Shown: positions 10,801 through 22,250, counted from the first letter of the stretch. The stretch: 64,000 nt of DNA from Saturnia japonica (GCA_033032175.1 CM065323.1:7440001-7504000); one strand, 5' to 3'. Program-made: numbers and translations. The notes: generated from the letters alone by a model not told the origin.

Positions 10801-13800
10801 ACTCTGGACCAGTATGGCCCCAAGGTTAGACTAATGTCATCTGACCACCGTGTTTTCGGGCGCCCCTGTCTCTATTCCTATCTCTTGGATACCATAGGGA
10901 CACTTGTTTGCTCCATTTATTTGTTTTGCATCTTAGCATATGTTCTGCCCAGCTCCATTTCAAGCTGTCTATATGAGTAATTATATCTGTAACTTTGGTT
11001 TTCCTTCTGATCTCCCGAATTTCTGATTTTATCACTTAGTCTGATTCCTAACATGCTTCTTTCCATTGCCCTTTGACAATTTGCTAGTCTTTCTCTATGA
11101 TATTCTGTTAGAGACAATGTTTCGCACCCATATGTTATACAAGGGAGAATACAAGTGTTGAAAGTGTTGCATCATCATTAATTTATAATATTGTACTTGT
11201 GCATTGTGTGCACCTGCAGTCCAGTCTCGGTCGGCACACGCAATGCACGCGGTAATAATACTGAAATAAACAATTTAATTTGGAAGGATTGTTTTCATAT
11301 TTACCTCCAACCTAATATAGAGGGCAAACCTCCAAAAAAGTCTTGCTCTTAATGTTTATATCTTTACTCTTCATTATTTCTTTCAGGGAACAGTATTTCT
11401 TCAATCCACAAGCAATTCTTTTATTTAATTCTTTGGAGATTGAGTTCTAGTTCTATATACATGGTATTAATCCTTATCAAAATAAATACGTTATTCATCA
11501 CAAGTATTTAATTTTGAACAAAATTGCCATTTACATTAATTGATTTAAATGAATATTTTAGGAGATATCACACTTTTAAAAAACTCGCCAGCAAAATAAT
11601 GATCAAGTACCGCATTTTTATTTTGCAAAATAATGTGGGAGGCTGGCGGTCATGTGATGAAGGGAGGGCGAATGTTGCTCAAATGGTTCCTAGATAAAAT
11701 AAAGAAAGTTTCAGGTCCTGTAGAATTGTATTCAAGGTGCCTGTGACCCACTCTCTCTAATCCTATTTCTGTCTCTTATGTGACGCAGACGAAGTTGCGC
11801 GGGTCAGCTAGTAATTAATAAATGTGTTTTAATATTTTAGAAAACAGAAAATGGATGGCGCGAAATTCTCATAGAATTAGATGAGACAGGAAAATTACAA
11901 TACAGAATATCAGCAAATGAAACTCAAGCAGTGAAAATGTTAGTAAGGCCACCACTAGATGCTGGCGACAGAACTGAACTGGAGATCAGTGCCCGAGGGC
12001 TGGGTCTTGCAAGGCAATTGGCTCAGAGAGTAGACCAGTATGGAGGTATAGCTTTGATTGCCGATTATGGTCATGAAGGAGAAAAGGGAGACACCTTTAG
12101 GGTGATTATATATTTTAACTCTTAGTCCTTGTTCAGATGTAATATGTGATAAGTTTCAAAAGCGATCAGATGATGAGCACTAACCTGCACGAGCATATGC
12201 GGTTGCCTAACTATCACTAGGATATGCACACTCACTTGAACAGCAAATGGGCATCGCCATATCAATGCGCCTTGATGCGCACGTGTGCAAGTTCGTCTGA
12301 GTAGGCTCTTAATCTCTGAAAAATCGGACTGGGATTTGAAAAATTATTTAGCATTTAATAGCCTAGGTACCTTATACCTTAACCTTATAGGAAGGCTAAC
12401 ATCACACTATGACTCTTAGGAGTGAAGTCATACAATGTGTACGAAAGAATTTACACTAAGCGAAGACGAAGTATGGGTGGACAATGTGGTGGGGCGCGGA
12501 GTATCTTTGGCACAGAGCGGGTTAATTGCCCAATTAGAATCAAAAAATTTTTACCAGAGTCAAACCATGGGACCCAGCTAATGTTTTATAGATTTTAATT
12601 TTATATGGCAACAGTTAAAATTTTGAATTTGTTATCTGGTTTTCATGGGCCTTATTTCTACAAAACTTTATCCAAGTGCTTTTGTTTTGAGTAACAGAAC
12701 TTCCTTCAGCTTTCTCAGTTAGTTCATAAGATGCTAAGGAAACCTAATAAATAAGCCTTCAAATTTATAATATACAATAAATTTTAGGCTTTCCACAAAC
12801 ACAAGGTTGTTGATCCTCTTGAGAATCCTGGGAATAGTGATCTCACTGCGGATGTAGATTTCTCGCAGTTGAGGTTAGCAGCAATAAAAACTCCTGGGCA
12901 AGAGAACTATGCTCTTGTGTTAGGACCAGTAAAGCAGAAGGACTTTCTTGAGAGATGTCAAGCTGGTGTACGGTTACAGGTTTGTATACTATATACAAAA
13001 TATTACTATGTTATTACTAAAAAGTGCTTTAAATGTTATTTTCTATCATTAATTAGCTTGAGTTATATATTATATCCATACAAAGCGTGTGTTCAGGCAA
13101 CACTCTTTTTAATCTGTGCCTCGGTTGTTTCGGTGTTTTGACGCTTGGGGGCGCGTTTCTACGCAAACGGTCATTCGTCGTCATCATTATCGTTTTTAAG
13201 TACTGTGATTGTCTCTGCTTATTCTTGGTGGAACAGTTTTAAGCATCAGATACAATAATTCGGACAATGGTGTCTGCCAAACAGATTGAAGTGTGGTTTT
13301 GCACCCGATCACAGACACAAACAATATCGAGAGTACTTCACCAACTGCGATCCCCAAGTAAGTCGACACTGTTCAGCCGGGCGCAATTATTTTGGTGGAC
13401 CTGAACAACAACCGACTCAATAGCGTATAGGAAATCCCAGGTCGAGCGAGTGGGTTACGAAGTTACCGAAGGCTTTAGTTCGCCGATCCTAATATCCGAC
13501 CCCCACAGCGTATGTGACAAGTAGAAAATGCATACTAGGCAGCCATTTTAAAGTTTACATTTTATTGGTCAATCCTATTTAAAAATAATTCACAAGTGTG
13601 GTGTACCAAGAATAAGTAAGCCTATAGTCTAACTCATTAATTCACCATAAAGGTAACGCGAATGCCAATTTTGTTATAATTTTAAAATTGGATGCAAATT
13701 GACTGCTCGACCTATTGACGCCTTGAACGCCTGAGAATAAATGTTGGTATATTGTAATATGAGATTTATATACTCCAATATCGTTTGACGAACCGTTTAC

Positions 13801-14493
13801 TGTTTTAAAATTTGTAGATCTAAGTGTTTTTTTCATGGTGAAGATTTTTATGCAATCCCTGAACGTGATAGGTGGCGCGTGTGCGTGTAGGTGCGCGTGA
13901 TATGATCGAGTTATTGCCTACTGGAAAGAGCAAAACAATGACTGGGGAGCCAGCTTATATAATTATATTAAAGATTTAAATACTATATTTTATAATAATA
14001 AAATCATTGAACAGAACAATGGCAAAGATTTTTTTTATTATTATTATATTTTTCAACGAACTCGAACTCGAGGCGTATAGATCAACAGTTTTGTTATGAA
14101 ACTAGCTGTGTTCGCGGCTTTGCTCGCATGGACGACGGAAGCACACATAACGCTTATAAAAATCATAGTTTCCTATTATAAAGACCAAGTATCTTAGTAG
14201 TAAAAAAACTGATCAAAATACATCCAGTAGTGTTTGCGTGATGCGCGCACAATGGCAAACCTCAATCATATTATTTATATAAATTATTCAATTTTATTTT
14301 CTAGGTATTATTAGATAATGCTAAAACAGACGAGGACAGAAAAAAAGTAAGATGTGCATATGAAATGCTCATCAAACCAACTAAAATGGGAGACAGATTT
14401 AAGTTCATGGCTTTTTACCCTTCAATGATGGCAGAAATTCTTGAAAAGTATCCACCACTAGGGTTTTCAACTGTAAAAGTAAAAAGTTCTTGA
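7862..14493 (+). CDS. Ndufaf7: NDUFAF7: mitochondrial protein-arginine methyltransferase, complex I assembly factor (complete, six exons)
   Basis: In this family (MidA/DUF185) the enzyme transfers methyl groups from SAM to an arginine of the complex I subunit NDUFS2 in the mitochondrial matrix, an early assembly step. Exons are 7862-8281, 8894-9034, 9499-9618, 11841-12101, 12788-12979 and 14305-14493. All introns are phase 0 with GT-AG ends, and the product is 440 residues, close to my recollection of the human protein. The first ~25 residues are basic with Ser and Tyr and lack acidic residues, as in a mitochondrial presequence. Family motifs in order are GPLTVAEYM (59-67), GDFITSPEISQLFGEILG (89-106), the SAM-binding VELGPGKGT (125-133), LHLVEIS, WYIAHEFFDVLPIHKFE, IADYGHEG, LTADVDFSQLR and the C-terminal KPTKMGDRFKF. 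Nothing is broken. Introns 3 and 5 hold repeats. Confidence 0.96.
8282..9498. other. Introns 1 and 2 of NDUFAF7
   Basis: Intron 1 (8282-8893) and intron 2 (9035-9498) flank the 47-residue exon 2. Both are AT-rich and I see no repeat family in them. The intron 1 donor is GTATGG; exon 2 follows TTACAG and ends GAG|GTAATT. Confidence 0.7.
9893..10025 (-). repeat. Interspersed repeat family G, copy 1 (reverse)
   Basis: Contains AATTGGTTTCTCGGAAACGG near its left end and GGTCGCCCACATATT at its right end. Read on the minus strand this is the same unit as the plus-strand copies at about 16345-16470 and 33198-33370, which start ATATGTGGGCGACC. The family is not identified. Confidence 0.6.
10229..11811 (+). 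mobile_element. Possible Helitron-like element with a nested LINE fragment
   Basis: TCTATACTAATATTATAAAG at 10229 is the common 5' end of Helitron-like repeats in this window. GCGCGGGTCAGCTAGT, ending near 11812, is a matching 3' end with CTAG. Between them sits an RTE-like LINE 3' end. Whether both termini belong to one insertion is inferred from order and orientation only. Confidence 0.4.
10627..11165 (-). pseudogene. 3' end of an RTE-like non-LTR retrotransposon (degenerate)
   Basis: Read on the minus strand, overlapping frames spell the C-terminal part of an endonuclease/reverse-transcriptase polyprotein. ITYGCETLSLTEYHRERL, AMERSMLGI, RRKTKVTDIITHID, LKWSWAEHMLR and RVAEDRAQWRELEEAYAKR are each recognisable. 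The frame shifts at least once between them. It ends in a TAT-rich simple-repeat tail at about 10631-10650, as RTE-clade LINEs do. It is 5' truncated and inactive, and lies inside NDUFAF7 intron 3. Confidence 0.75.
13218..13621. repeat. Possible MITE with short inverted ends in NDUFAF7 intron 5
   Basis: CTTATTCTTGGT near 13218 is matched in inverse by ACCAAGAATAAG near 13606. The GC-rich interior differs from the AT-rich intron. There is no coding function. The arms are short, so this could be chance. Confidence 0.35.
14099..14280 (-). mobile_element. Helitron-like fragment, family J, copy 1 (reverse)
   Basis: Starts ACTAGCTGTGTTCGCGG, the reverse complement of a Helitron-type 3' end, and continues to GATGCGCGCACAATGGCAAA. 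The same unit occurs in direct orientation at about 37503-37690, where it ends GGGCACAGCTAG. A piece of it may also be present near 21175. Confidence 0.65.
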
Positions 14494-14607
14494 ATGCATT
14501 TATTATAAAGATTATAAGTAAGAGCAATATTAATAGTTATTTATATTAATAATTAATGATTAAGATTTAAGTCTGGGTTGTGTAATTAATGTTTTAGTTA
14601 ATTTTTA

Positions 14608-14619
14608 AATAAAAATAAA
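14608..14619 (+). terminator. Polyadenylation signals of NDUFAF7
   Basis: Two back-to-back AATAAA hexamers (14608-14613 and 14614-14619) lie about 115 bp after the NDUFAF7 stop codon at 14491-14493. They are the likely 3'-end processing signals. The THAP-like first exon starts only about 180 bp further on. Confidence 0.7.
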
Positions 14620-14797
14620 TGTATTAGTAAAAACTACATACCTTTTATTTCTATATAAATAAAGTCTATATAAACTAAGATATTTTTAAGTATATATACG
14701 TTACCCGCTTTCTGTTTTGGCAACAAAATTGTCAGGCGTTCGCACACTTCGCAAGTAATTACAAGAAAATATAATTAAGGTTTTAATTACTAATATA

Positions 14798-14874
14798 ATG
14801 CTTTCTTGTGTTTATCGACCATGTACGAATTATACATCCACTGTGAAGGAAAGGCATAATGTGTCATTTCATAC
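14798..14874 (+). CDS. Orphan first exon encoding the start of a THAP zinc-finger domain
   Basis: The ATG at 14798 opens MLSCVYRPCTNYTSTVKERH, followed by NVSFHT and a GTAAGT donor at 14875 (phase 2). This matches the N-terminus of THAP domains: M, then C-x(3-4)-C, a short basic loop and SFH. Insect THAP genes commonly split the domain here. The next exon should carry the downstream Cys-x2-His and the AVPTIF-type end of the domain, but I found none downstream. It may be far away, lost, or this may be a relic of a THAP-bearing P-element-like gene. The exon sits just after the NDUFAF7 polyadenylation site. Confidence 0.5.
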
Positions 14875-15499
14875 GTAAGTACTGTGATTGGTTTATTTTT
14901 ATAGAAAAATGCTATTTTGTTTAATTTTAATACTTTATCTATACGAAATGCATGAGCGAGACGCATAGTGCGTGTTTTGTGTGAGAGTGAAATAGAGAAC
15001 ATTAACGCCATCCACGGCCGACGTCAACGAAGGCGACCGAGCAAGCGCATGCCGCTGCTTTATGGGAACTAACTGGGGGCATTTTTGTCAATGTATCTTT
15101 TTTAATTATCGCCTTTATTTTTAATTAAGTTATTTTATAATATGTTTTATTTAAAATAATGTTAGATGTTGTAAGAAAATAATGCGTATAATATACAGGG
15201 TTTCCTTGAACTCGACGTCAAGCCGAAACGGGGTGACAGGATTGATTGTAACCATCATGAGAAAAATCTGAAAAAAAAATCTATCCCATGCAGTTTGGAA
15301 ATTATGGACATTTAAGAAAAACCTAGAAATTTGGTCAAATGTAACCATTTTTCGGTTATTGTGGTTAATTTTTATTATTTTTATTCATTTTAACTTTGGA
15401 ACCGTAACCCTAAATAATATTTCTAGAACCACATTCAAAAATAATGACATAACTACCCCAAGTTTTCTAGAATTAAGACTATTTTTTAAGTCGTCGACT

Positions 15500-15600
15500 T
15501 GACCTAGGGGTTTGACGACCAGTCTTGTACGCACTGTTCTATGTACAGTACGAGTGCTCGATAGTTCGAGTCCCACTGATTATGGATATAAAAAAAGAGA
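15500..15600 (+). repeat. Interspersed repeat family R2, partial copy
   Basis: Shares the words CCTAG, GTACGCACTGTT, TATGTACAGTACGAGTG, GATAG and GAGTCCCACTGATT with the 3' parts of the copies at about 40985-41275 and 54115-54385. A tRNA B-box-like GTTCGAGTCC is present. The family is unidentified. Confidence 0.55.
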
Positions 15601-15952
15601 TGTCAAAGAAGATATTGTAACGTGTATTCACATGTCTAATACTCTGTCAATCTCGATATATCCTATATTATCTATGATCCATGGTTTCTATAAACGATGA
15701 TTACAACGCAATTAGTGTCTTTAAATTATTGGATAATTCGTCAGCAATTCAGCATGCTCTACAGCCAGTCATGCAACATCAACAGATATGTTTATTTTTT
15801 CTGAAGGTTTCATGTCTACCATGTGTGAACTGCACGTGTTACGTTATGTACGGTAAGGAATATCGAACTTCTTTAACAACACACAAATGCGGAAATTTAT
15901 GTAAAATGTTTTTATTTTTATTGATTTTTTAAGGATAGGTTCCTTGTGGAAA

Positions 15953-15960
15953 TATCGATA
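15953..15960. promoter_or_regulatory. TATCGATA motif (DREF-type site)
   Basis: An exact TATCGATA palindrome, with a second copy near 16051 and related ATCGAT words nearby. In Drosophila the factor DREF binds this motif in housekeeping promoters. No gene start is assigned right beside it, so a role is uncertain. Confidence 0.3.
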
Positions 15961-16344
15961 AATTGAATATGTTTTCTTATATCGATTATCCATATACAAT
16001 GGCAAAGACCAAAGACACCTGTTCGTAGAGATTAAACGTTACCAAGCTGCTATCGATACTTTTACACGGTCCCATATCGTAAGGATAGTAATATATCTTA
16101 ATTGGTATCGATGAAAAAGTATCAATACTTACTCGTATCTATAGTTACTTTGTTATTTTTTCTGGGATTTTAAGATTACTAAAACAATTCAAACTTTTAG
16201 AAAAAAAGGCTTATTTATCCTACAAAAGTTTGCTTTTCACAAAAGCAATAACTTCAACTTTCTCGTGTTGAAGCAAAGAGGCTTTGTTATATAACTAGTG
16301 TAATCTCTTTGCATATCATTGTATGATTTCACTTTATAAAAAAT

Positions 16345-16470
16345 ATGTGGGCGACCAAGCTGTGCTCGGTGTCTTACAAAATAAAAACACCTATCTAGGT
16401 ATACTTGGAATGTAAAACTTTATCTAAATAGAAAGCAATTCTTGTATATATATATAATATAATATACAAT
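16345..16470 (+). repeat. Interspersed repeat family G, copy 2
   Basis: Starts ATATGTGGGCGACCAAGCTG and runs through TGCTCGGTGTCTTA and AATGTAAAACTTTATCTAAAT to a TA-rich tail. Closely similar to the copy at 33198-33370 and, in reverse, to the one at 9893-10025. Confidence 0.65.
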
Positions 16471-17178
16471 AATTGCTTACTTAATATAATAAGATAATGT
16501 TTGTCAACTGAGAACGTAAAGTGAGAAAATATAATATATTGTTTGAGATACAAATTTATTTTCTAACGTATCGTTATATAATGATCTAATATTGTAACCT
16601 ATTCCAAAGTGTATAATAATATTATTTGTTACAACTACAAATAACGAAATATAATATTCATACGATTCCTTGCTAAAACTGCATTTTCTTAAAAGACTCT
16701 GCTTATGAGATGAACAAACACACTAGATTCTTTCATCTGCAATACTAACATCTCGTTAAACCGTTTCTAGAAGCTATGATTGTTGAACCTACTTTTTTGA
16801 ATCCACTGGTACTACAAGTAAAAACATTTTCTTTTATAAGCTTTTTTAATTTTCACATGACCCATCCACATATATTTTAAAATGTGGATCTAGTAAGGTT
16901 CCCAGATCTTCATATACGTTATACTCTATGAGGTCTCCAAATATATTTGTTTACATTCTTCCAACATTGTGCTGTGCTGACCTATAACACATTCAATTGG
17001 GAAAAAAAAATTATTACTGTGTTGCGAGTGATTTAAGCCAAACGGACATAATTTTCCCTGAAAGATTCTTTAGTAACAAATTCGAATGATTTTAAGAGTA
17101 AGACTATTTGCTTTAACTGCCGATGGGTTGCCGATCCATTTTTGTTTTTGGATTTTACTGTGAGTACCATCAGATACA

Positions 17179-17271
17179 ATGCTATTAATTTATCGAGCTA
17201 CTATTAAAAAAGCTCAGGCGAATTGGTTACGTGGTTCTCGAGTGTTAGCACAATATCATACAGAGAGGCAG
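17179..17271 (+). CDS. Candidate orphan first exon with a mitochondrial-presequence-like product
   Basis: The ATG at 17179 opens MLLIYRATIKKAQANWLRGS and runs to ...AQYHTERQ, then CAG|GTAAAC (phase 0 after 31 codons). The peptide has five Lys/Arg in its first 20 residues, no acidic residue there, and alternating hydrophobic positions, as in mitochondrial targeting peptides. The donor is good. I cannot identify the gene and see no partner exon in the next several kilobases. It could also be a chance ORF. Confidence 0.3.
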
Positions 17272-20200
17272 GTAAACAAATGTCGTTATTTATAATATGT
17301 GTTAACTATAATTATGTAATAGTTATATATGCAAAATCATGATTTACCTAAGGTTATCACTATATTAATTTATTTGTAAAGCAACTTTAAATAAAACTAT
17401 TTTCGGAATATTGTATTACCCAGGGGTGAATAATTTATATATTGTATTTATTATATTATTGTTATTGTGTTATCTTAGAAGTAGTAAGAGCACAACAACT
17501 CAAGCCACGCTCACCACGATAACATAATGGTTTGATACCACATAGCCTACTCGTTTGCAATATTCCCTGTTTCTACATAATTTAGTATACAAAAAACCGT
17601 GATACCCTCCACTTTTATTCATCCAGTAAATAGGTACTGCTATTTTATTTCCTAAATTTTCCTCGGAGCTTATAGAACCGCTCCTTGAATCTTGCAAATG
17701 TAACCCTAGGGGAGATAGCACTCTTCAACTCGATGCCGTATCAGTACCTTCTCAAAATCAGTTCAAAGCACCATACTTACTCATATGGATTTTTTTTCTA
17801 AGGATTAGAGACAAGTAAAAACAACAGTACTGACATAATAGTGCTTTATTTAAGAAAAACTGATTTAGTAGTGCTTTTCAAAAATAATTACTTTCCAATA
17901 AATAGTTTCCTGAAGCAGTGACTATTGCGTTTGCATTTGAAAACAACATTTTATGAAGCACAAGCTTGCCAACGATAAATACAACTTTTGCGCATGTTTC
18001 TATAGCTTTGTTAAGTTATTTGATACCTTACCATTATTGTAATAGGTTAAATTATAATGTATAAACTGTTGAGGAGGAGGATTACGGGGCGATTTTTAAT
18101 TAAATCACCCCGTAATGCTATGATACAAACATTTAAGAAAAGAAAGATGTTATAAAAGAAAAGTGATTTAATTAGAAATCGCCCCGTAATCCTCCTCCTC
18201 AACATAAACGGGACATGGGGTCATGACGTCTCATACTTTACTATATTATTGATAGTTAGGTAAATTTCTTTATTCTTCCATTAAGTATAGATTACTTTTC
18301 ACCGATAACTACTCGGTACTTGGTTACAAAGTATTGATGTCAAAAGTACTTTGTATCGTATGGAATGTATAGAGTAAGTACTCGTATTTACTCGTATGGA
18401 TTCATCCCTAGCAAAGATGTCGATGGTCGGATGGTGTAATGTCTTATGTACATGCGAATGTTGTTTTCGTTCTTTCACATAAAAAACAAATTATAATTTC
18501 AAGTGACTTGTATTATTAGAAGTATGAAACTGTAATTATTATTTCGTGATTAATTGGTGCTGAAATTTAATTATATAGTTTTCGCAAATTGTGATCATAT
18601 GTCAAAATATTCGTGGATTTATGCCAGAGGAGAAATTTTATTTTAGTGAAATTTGTGATCAACGTAATAGCAGTACACTGGAAAGTTCTAAATACAAGGA
18701 AGGTTTGATCATTGTTAATTTTTATTTGTTACATGAAAAATTACTTCAGTCTGTCAGTTGCATGAGTCTACATATTTCGACGGAGTGAAGGTAACGTTCG
18801 TACGTTCTTTCATCTTTTGTTATGAGTATTGAGATCCGTCGAGCATGCGATCAATGCGTCCACGGTAATGTTTTTATTGTTTCATATTGATGAACGATTT
18901 TACTTTTTGTACGGAAATACGTACGTATGATGGTGCTAGATACGTCGTCACTACGGAAATGTTCAGATTACTAACTTATAAATCTTAAATGATCTTATAA
19001 TTATCATTGTTGTCACTACTACTCTGTGTTTATCTTTTTTAACTATTATAATTGAAGGTTTGAGTTCCACTCGGGTTAATTAATTTTATAGTTTCTGATT
19101 AGATTGTAACATGTCCAGTATTGCTAATCATCAATACACCAGGATAATAAGTAACAATATAATAATAGTAATGAAAATTATTTTCTATTATACATGTTTC
19201 AAAGTTCTTAAGTAATATTTATAAAGTGTAATAATATTTTTCTATAAAAAAATTAATTGTTTTAGGATTCAAAATACTTACATAATTGTATTTGTTTCAA
19301 ATAATGATACATTCATTATTATAACTTCAGATTTTCTAAATTATGTACTTATCTATTAAAGTATATTTTTTTTACAATTGATACTAGTTTGTCTCATATA
19401 TATTCTTCTGATACATGCATGATTCTTAATATCCTACTGAAAAGCTGTAAAATCTTATCATACTAAAAGAACATGCTATCTTTCATAAGAAAATGAATGC
19501 ATGAAAGTTGATTATCTTGACTATCTATGTCTAGTATTTTCCATCTACTAAAAAGAGATATTTGTTTGAAACATACTAATTGGATGGAGAGAGAATCAGG
19601 TGGTAACTTCAGCCATTAAACTCATATATAAACTGGAAATTTAAGTAATTACTGAAATAATTATTAATAAGTAATTTTATTTTCGGATTCTTCTCAGCAA
19701 ACTCTTTCATTTGATATCCATATCATGGGGGTGCATAAAAATTAATGGACTGCTACTTTTGGGAGCTTGCAGATTTAGAATGATGTCATTTAGCTAACCA
19801 TGCATTGTCATCTAAACTAAACATGTATGCAAAATTCTGGCTCAATTTGTTGAGGATAAGTTTTAAAATTCAGTAAAAAGTTAAATAAAAGCTTGTAATT
19901 TATCTTCCTTTAATATTTTAATACAACTTTGGTATTGACTTAATAGTGTAATAATAATAAGAATAGTTTATAAAACTTATAAAGATCACATTATTGTCCA
20001 ATAACTACACAAAACTTAAAAAATGTTTGAAATGTAATATGACTACACATTTATTTATATTTAGTTACTCAATTAAAGTGTTTAAAATTATATTAAAATA
20101 AAATAGGTATGTTTGCATGAAAAAGTACTTTTTTTGCTGAATATATTTACATACCTATTTGTATTCTGCTTTATTGATAACAGTTATTATTATGGTAATA

Positions 20201-21368
20201 ATTTTATTGTTCAACTGTTTTTGTTTTCTTCTTTGATTACCAAATTTGGAATGTAAAGTTAGATTACTTCAATGAATTTGAGTATTGAATATGAAAAGTA
20301 AAATGAGAATGCTATCTCATACTGTATTATTTTATTTTTTACTATATTTTGTAACATTTTAATACAATTATGTTCTTTACTAAATTCATTATCTACAAAC
20401 TAGTTTTTATGTTGATATTATTGACTGGATATATTTACCATAGATCCAATAGTGAAAATATGTTAATAATTATAATCCATGAGTACACTTAAGTACACAA
20501 ATGACATTGATTTACAGATATGTTAGATAAAAAAAAGTATTTATATAATTGCTTTAATTCTGTTTCTCCCCTTAATAGTGTCCTTATTTTGAGAAAATTA
20601 TATAAATCTATATTCATAGATAACAAATAAATCAAAATATGGACACAAAGTTGGTATCGAAAAAAGTGAGTGTTATTTAATATACATATAGTATTATGGT
20701 CTAACTCTAAACTGTCTTGCTGTTGGGCAGAAGCCCTATTTTCTGCCCACTACTATATATTAACAAACCAAAAGTAGTGTATTAGAATTTTTTATAATAT
20801 TACAGGTTTTTACAACTGCTTGCATATTATCTTTGTCCTAATAAGCAAAGCCCTATAAGTACTTATAATCAGTATTACATCATTATTTAGCACATGATGA
20901 CTATTGATTGCATATTCACAAACAAATACATTGTAGACATAAGACAGTTTAGTATGTATTTTAAGTTTTAACTGTTGGTTTAATCTTCACATAGTTCTTG
21001 TTTTATTTGAAATAGCCTAAGATTATATTAGAATAATATATACTATCATACAGTAGTAATTATTATAAAAATGCTGTTACACTACTTCATGACTTACATT
21101 CTTACAAAAACGAATTGTAATAAAGTAAAATTGTATTATGCAATTTAACATATATCATATGTATATGTCATACACACACAATGGCAAGCCTAAATCATTT
21201 TATTTATATAGAAGTCTTTTAGGAAATCTGGAAAAAAAAATGTGTACCTACTGACAGAAATACAGATTTATTAATATAGATATCAATGGATGTTTTGTTT
21301 ATAAATGTTCACATGTTGATAGAAAACATAAAATGATTACATTTCTACAGTGATTGGTGATCATTAAG
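17272..21368. other. Gene-poor AT-rich region
   Basis: Apart from the hairpin MITE at 18067-18204 I see no classifiable element and no conserved coding exon. Long AT-rich runs dominate from 18.5 to 21.3 kb, and a fragment related to family J lies near 21175. This may be a long 5' intron or an upstream region for the first exon at 21369. Confidence 0.4.
18067..18204. mobile_element. Hairpin MITE with 42-bp terminal inverted repeats and a 5-bp target duplication
   Basis: The left arm 18067-18108 (TGTTGAGGAGGAGGATTACG...) and the right arm 18163-18204 (...CGTAATCCTCCTCCTCAACA) are reverse complements with one mismatch by eye. TAAAC flanks both ends (18062-18066 and 18205-18209). The interior is about 54 bp with no ORF. 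The left arm can also fold on itself, ATTACGGGGCGATTT against AAATCACCCCGTAAT. The superfamily is unassigned. Confidence 0.85.
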
Positions 21369-21457
21369 ATGAGTTCTCCTCCACCAATGGAGCTGGAAGT
21401 GGAAGTCAGCGATGAGTCAGAGGAACCTGGCACCAAAAGCATGATCATGACTGACAG
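21369..21457 (+). CDS. Candidate first exon encoding an acidic N-terminus, gene unknown
   Basis: The ATG at 21369 opens MSSPPPMELEVEVSDESEEP and ends ...SMIMTDR at a GTATTT donor (21458), phase 2. GC content and codon use are coding-like against AT-rich surroundings. I do not recognise the protein. The exon ends in the same phase as the candidate first exon at 26591, so the two could be alternative starts of one gene. No shared downstream exon was found before the UBR gene begins. Confidence 0.4.
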
Positions 21458-22250
21458 GTATTTTTATACTCTTTATACTGATAGATAAAAAAATAACATC
21501 ACAAGAGGTAATGTTGTGAAGTAATTAAATCGAATTAGTGATGTATTAAAGCCATTTTCCTTTTTTGTTAGGGGTGTATTTCTGAATTATTGAGACAGTT
21601 TTGGTAGAAGTTTGCCCACAAATACAAAAAAATATTATGCACACCTTGAAGACTGGTAGAGAAAGCTTTTTAGCATTAAGTACCCCATTTGCACTTTTGT
21701 GTGCAATAAAGAATATAATATATATTAAAAAATTATCTATTGGGACCCAATTTCACATGCGGCTGTTTAATTCTAAACTAAGCAAATGTTGTATTGTGAT
21801 AACATTAGAGCTGATACATTATACATAGGTATTATATAGATATTTAACATCAAAGACACACAACTAATAATTATGCTCGTCACACGAAAGTTAGTCATGT
21901 GCGGGGATGTAAACCGTGAACTGACGCGGTAGGCTCAATCCGGGAGTTTGATACCTTTTGGAAAATTCTTTTAAACACTTTATATGTTGAAAATAATACC
22001 TATGAATAACTTTTTTTCCATTAATACACCATAAAGAGTGATTTTTTGTCGAATTTAAGTAAAAAATATGCCCCAAAAACGAGGAATTATGGTCCAGTGA
22101 CATCATCATTCATTTCATATGTCGTTTTGTATTATAACAGTGCCAATGTGACAACTCACGCAAGAGTTTAACATTAATTCAACGTTTACTATCATTGCGT
22201 CACGAGGCCTATCCGTTTTATTCATATATTAATTTTACCTTTTGAAGCAA

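Larger units (their letters stand above)
9619..11840. other. Intron 3 of NDUFAF7, filled with transposon remnants
   Basis: A 2.2 kb intron with a GTGAGT donor. It holds a repeat related to those at 16345 and 33198 (about 9893-10025, reverse), a Helitron-like 5' start at about 10229, the 3' end of an RTE-like LINE on the minus strand (about 10627-11165) and a Helitron-like CTAG end at 11808-11811. Confidence 0.6.
12102..14304. other. Introns 4 and 5 of NDUFAF7
   Basis: Intron 4 (12102-12787) has no recognised element, though a GC-richer stretch around 12230-12300 stands out. Intron 5 (12980-14304) holds a possible inverted-repeat element at about 13218-13621 and a reverse Helitron-like fragment at about 14099-14280. 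Confidence 0.5.
14875..17178. other. Intergenic or intronic stretch with scattered repeats
   Basis: Contains a piece of repeat family R2 at about 15500-15600, two TATCGATA words (15953-15960 and near 16051) and a copy of repeat family G at about 16345-16470. No coding exon is recognised. ORFs at 15512-15932 overlap repeat sequence and show no domain. Confidence 0.4.

Noticed and set aside
13269..13420. Frame with KQIEVWF near 13280 that recalls a homeodomain helix 3
   Set aside because: The surrounding residues do not fit a homeodomain and the stretch lies inside a probable MITE in NDUFAF7 intron 5.
17500..17721. 73-residue minus-strand ORF
   Set aside because: No domain, start context or splice evidence; not similar to anything I recognise.
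20639..20665. Short ATG frame MDTKLVSKK followed by GTGAGT
   Set aside because: Nine codons before a donor-like GTGAGT is too little to support an exon in AT-rich sequence.
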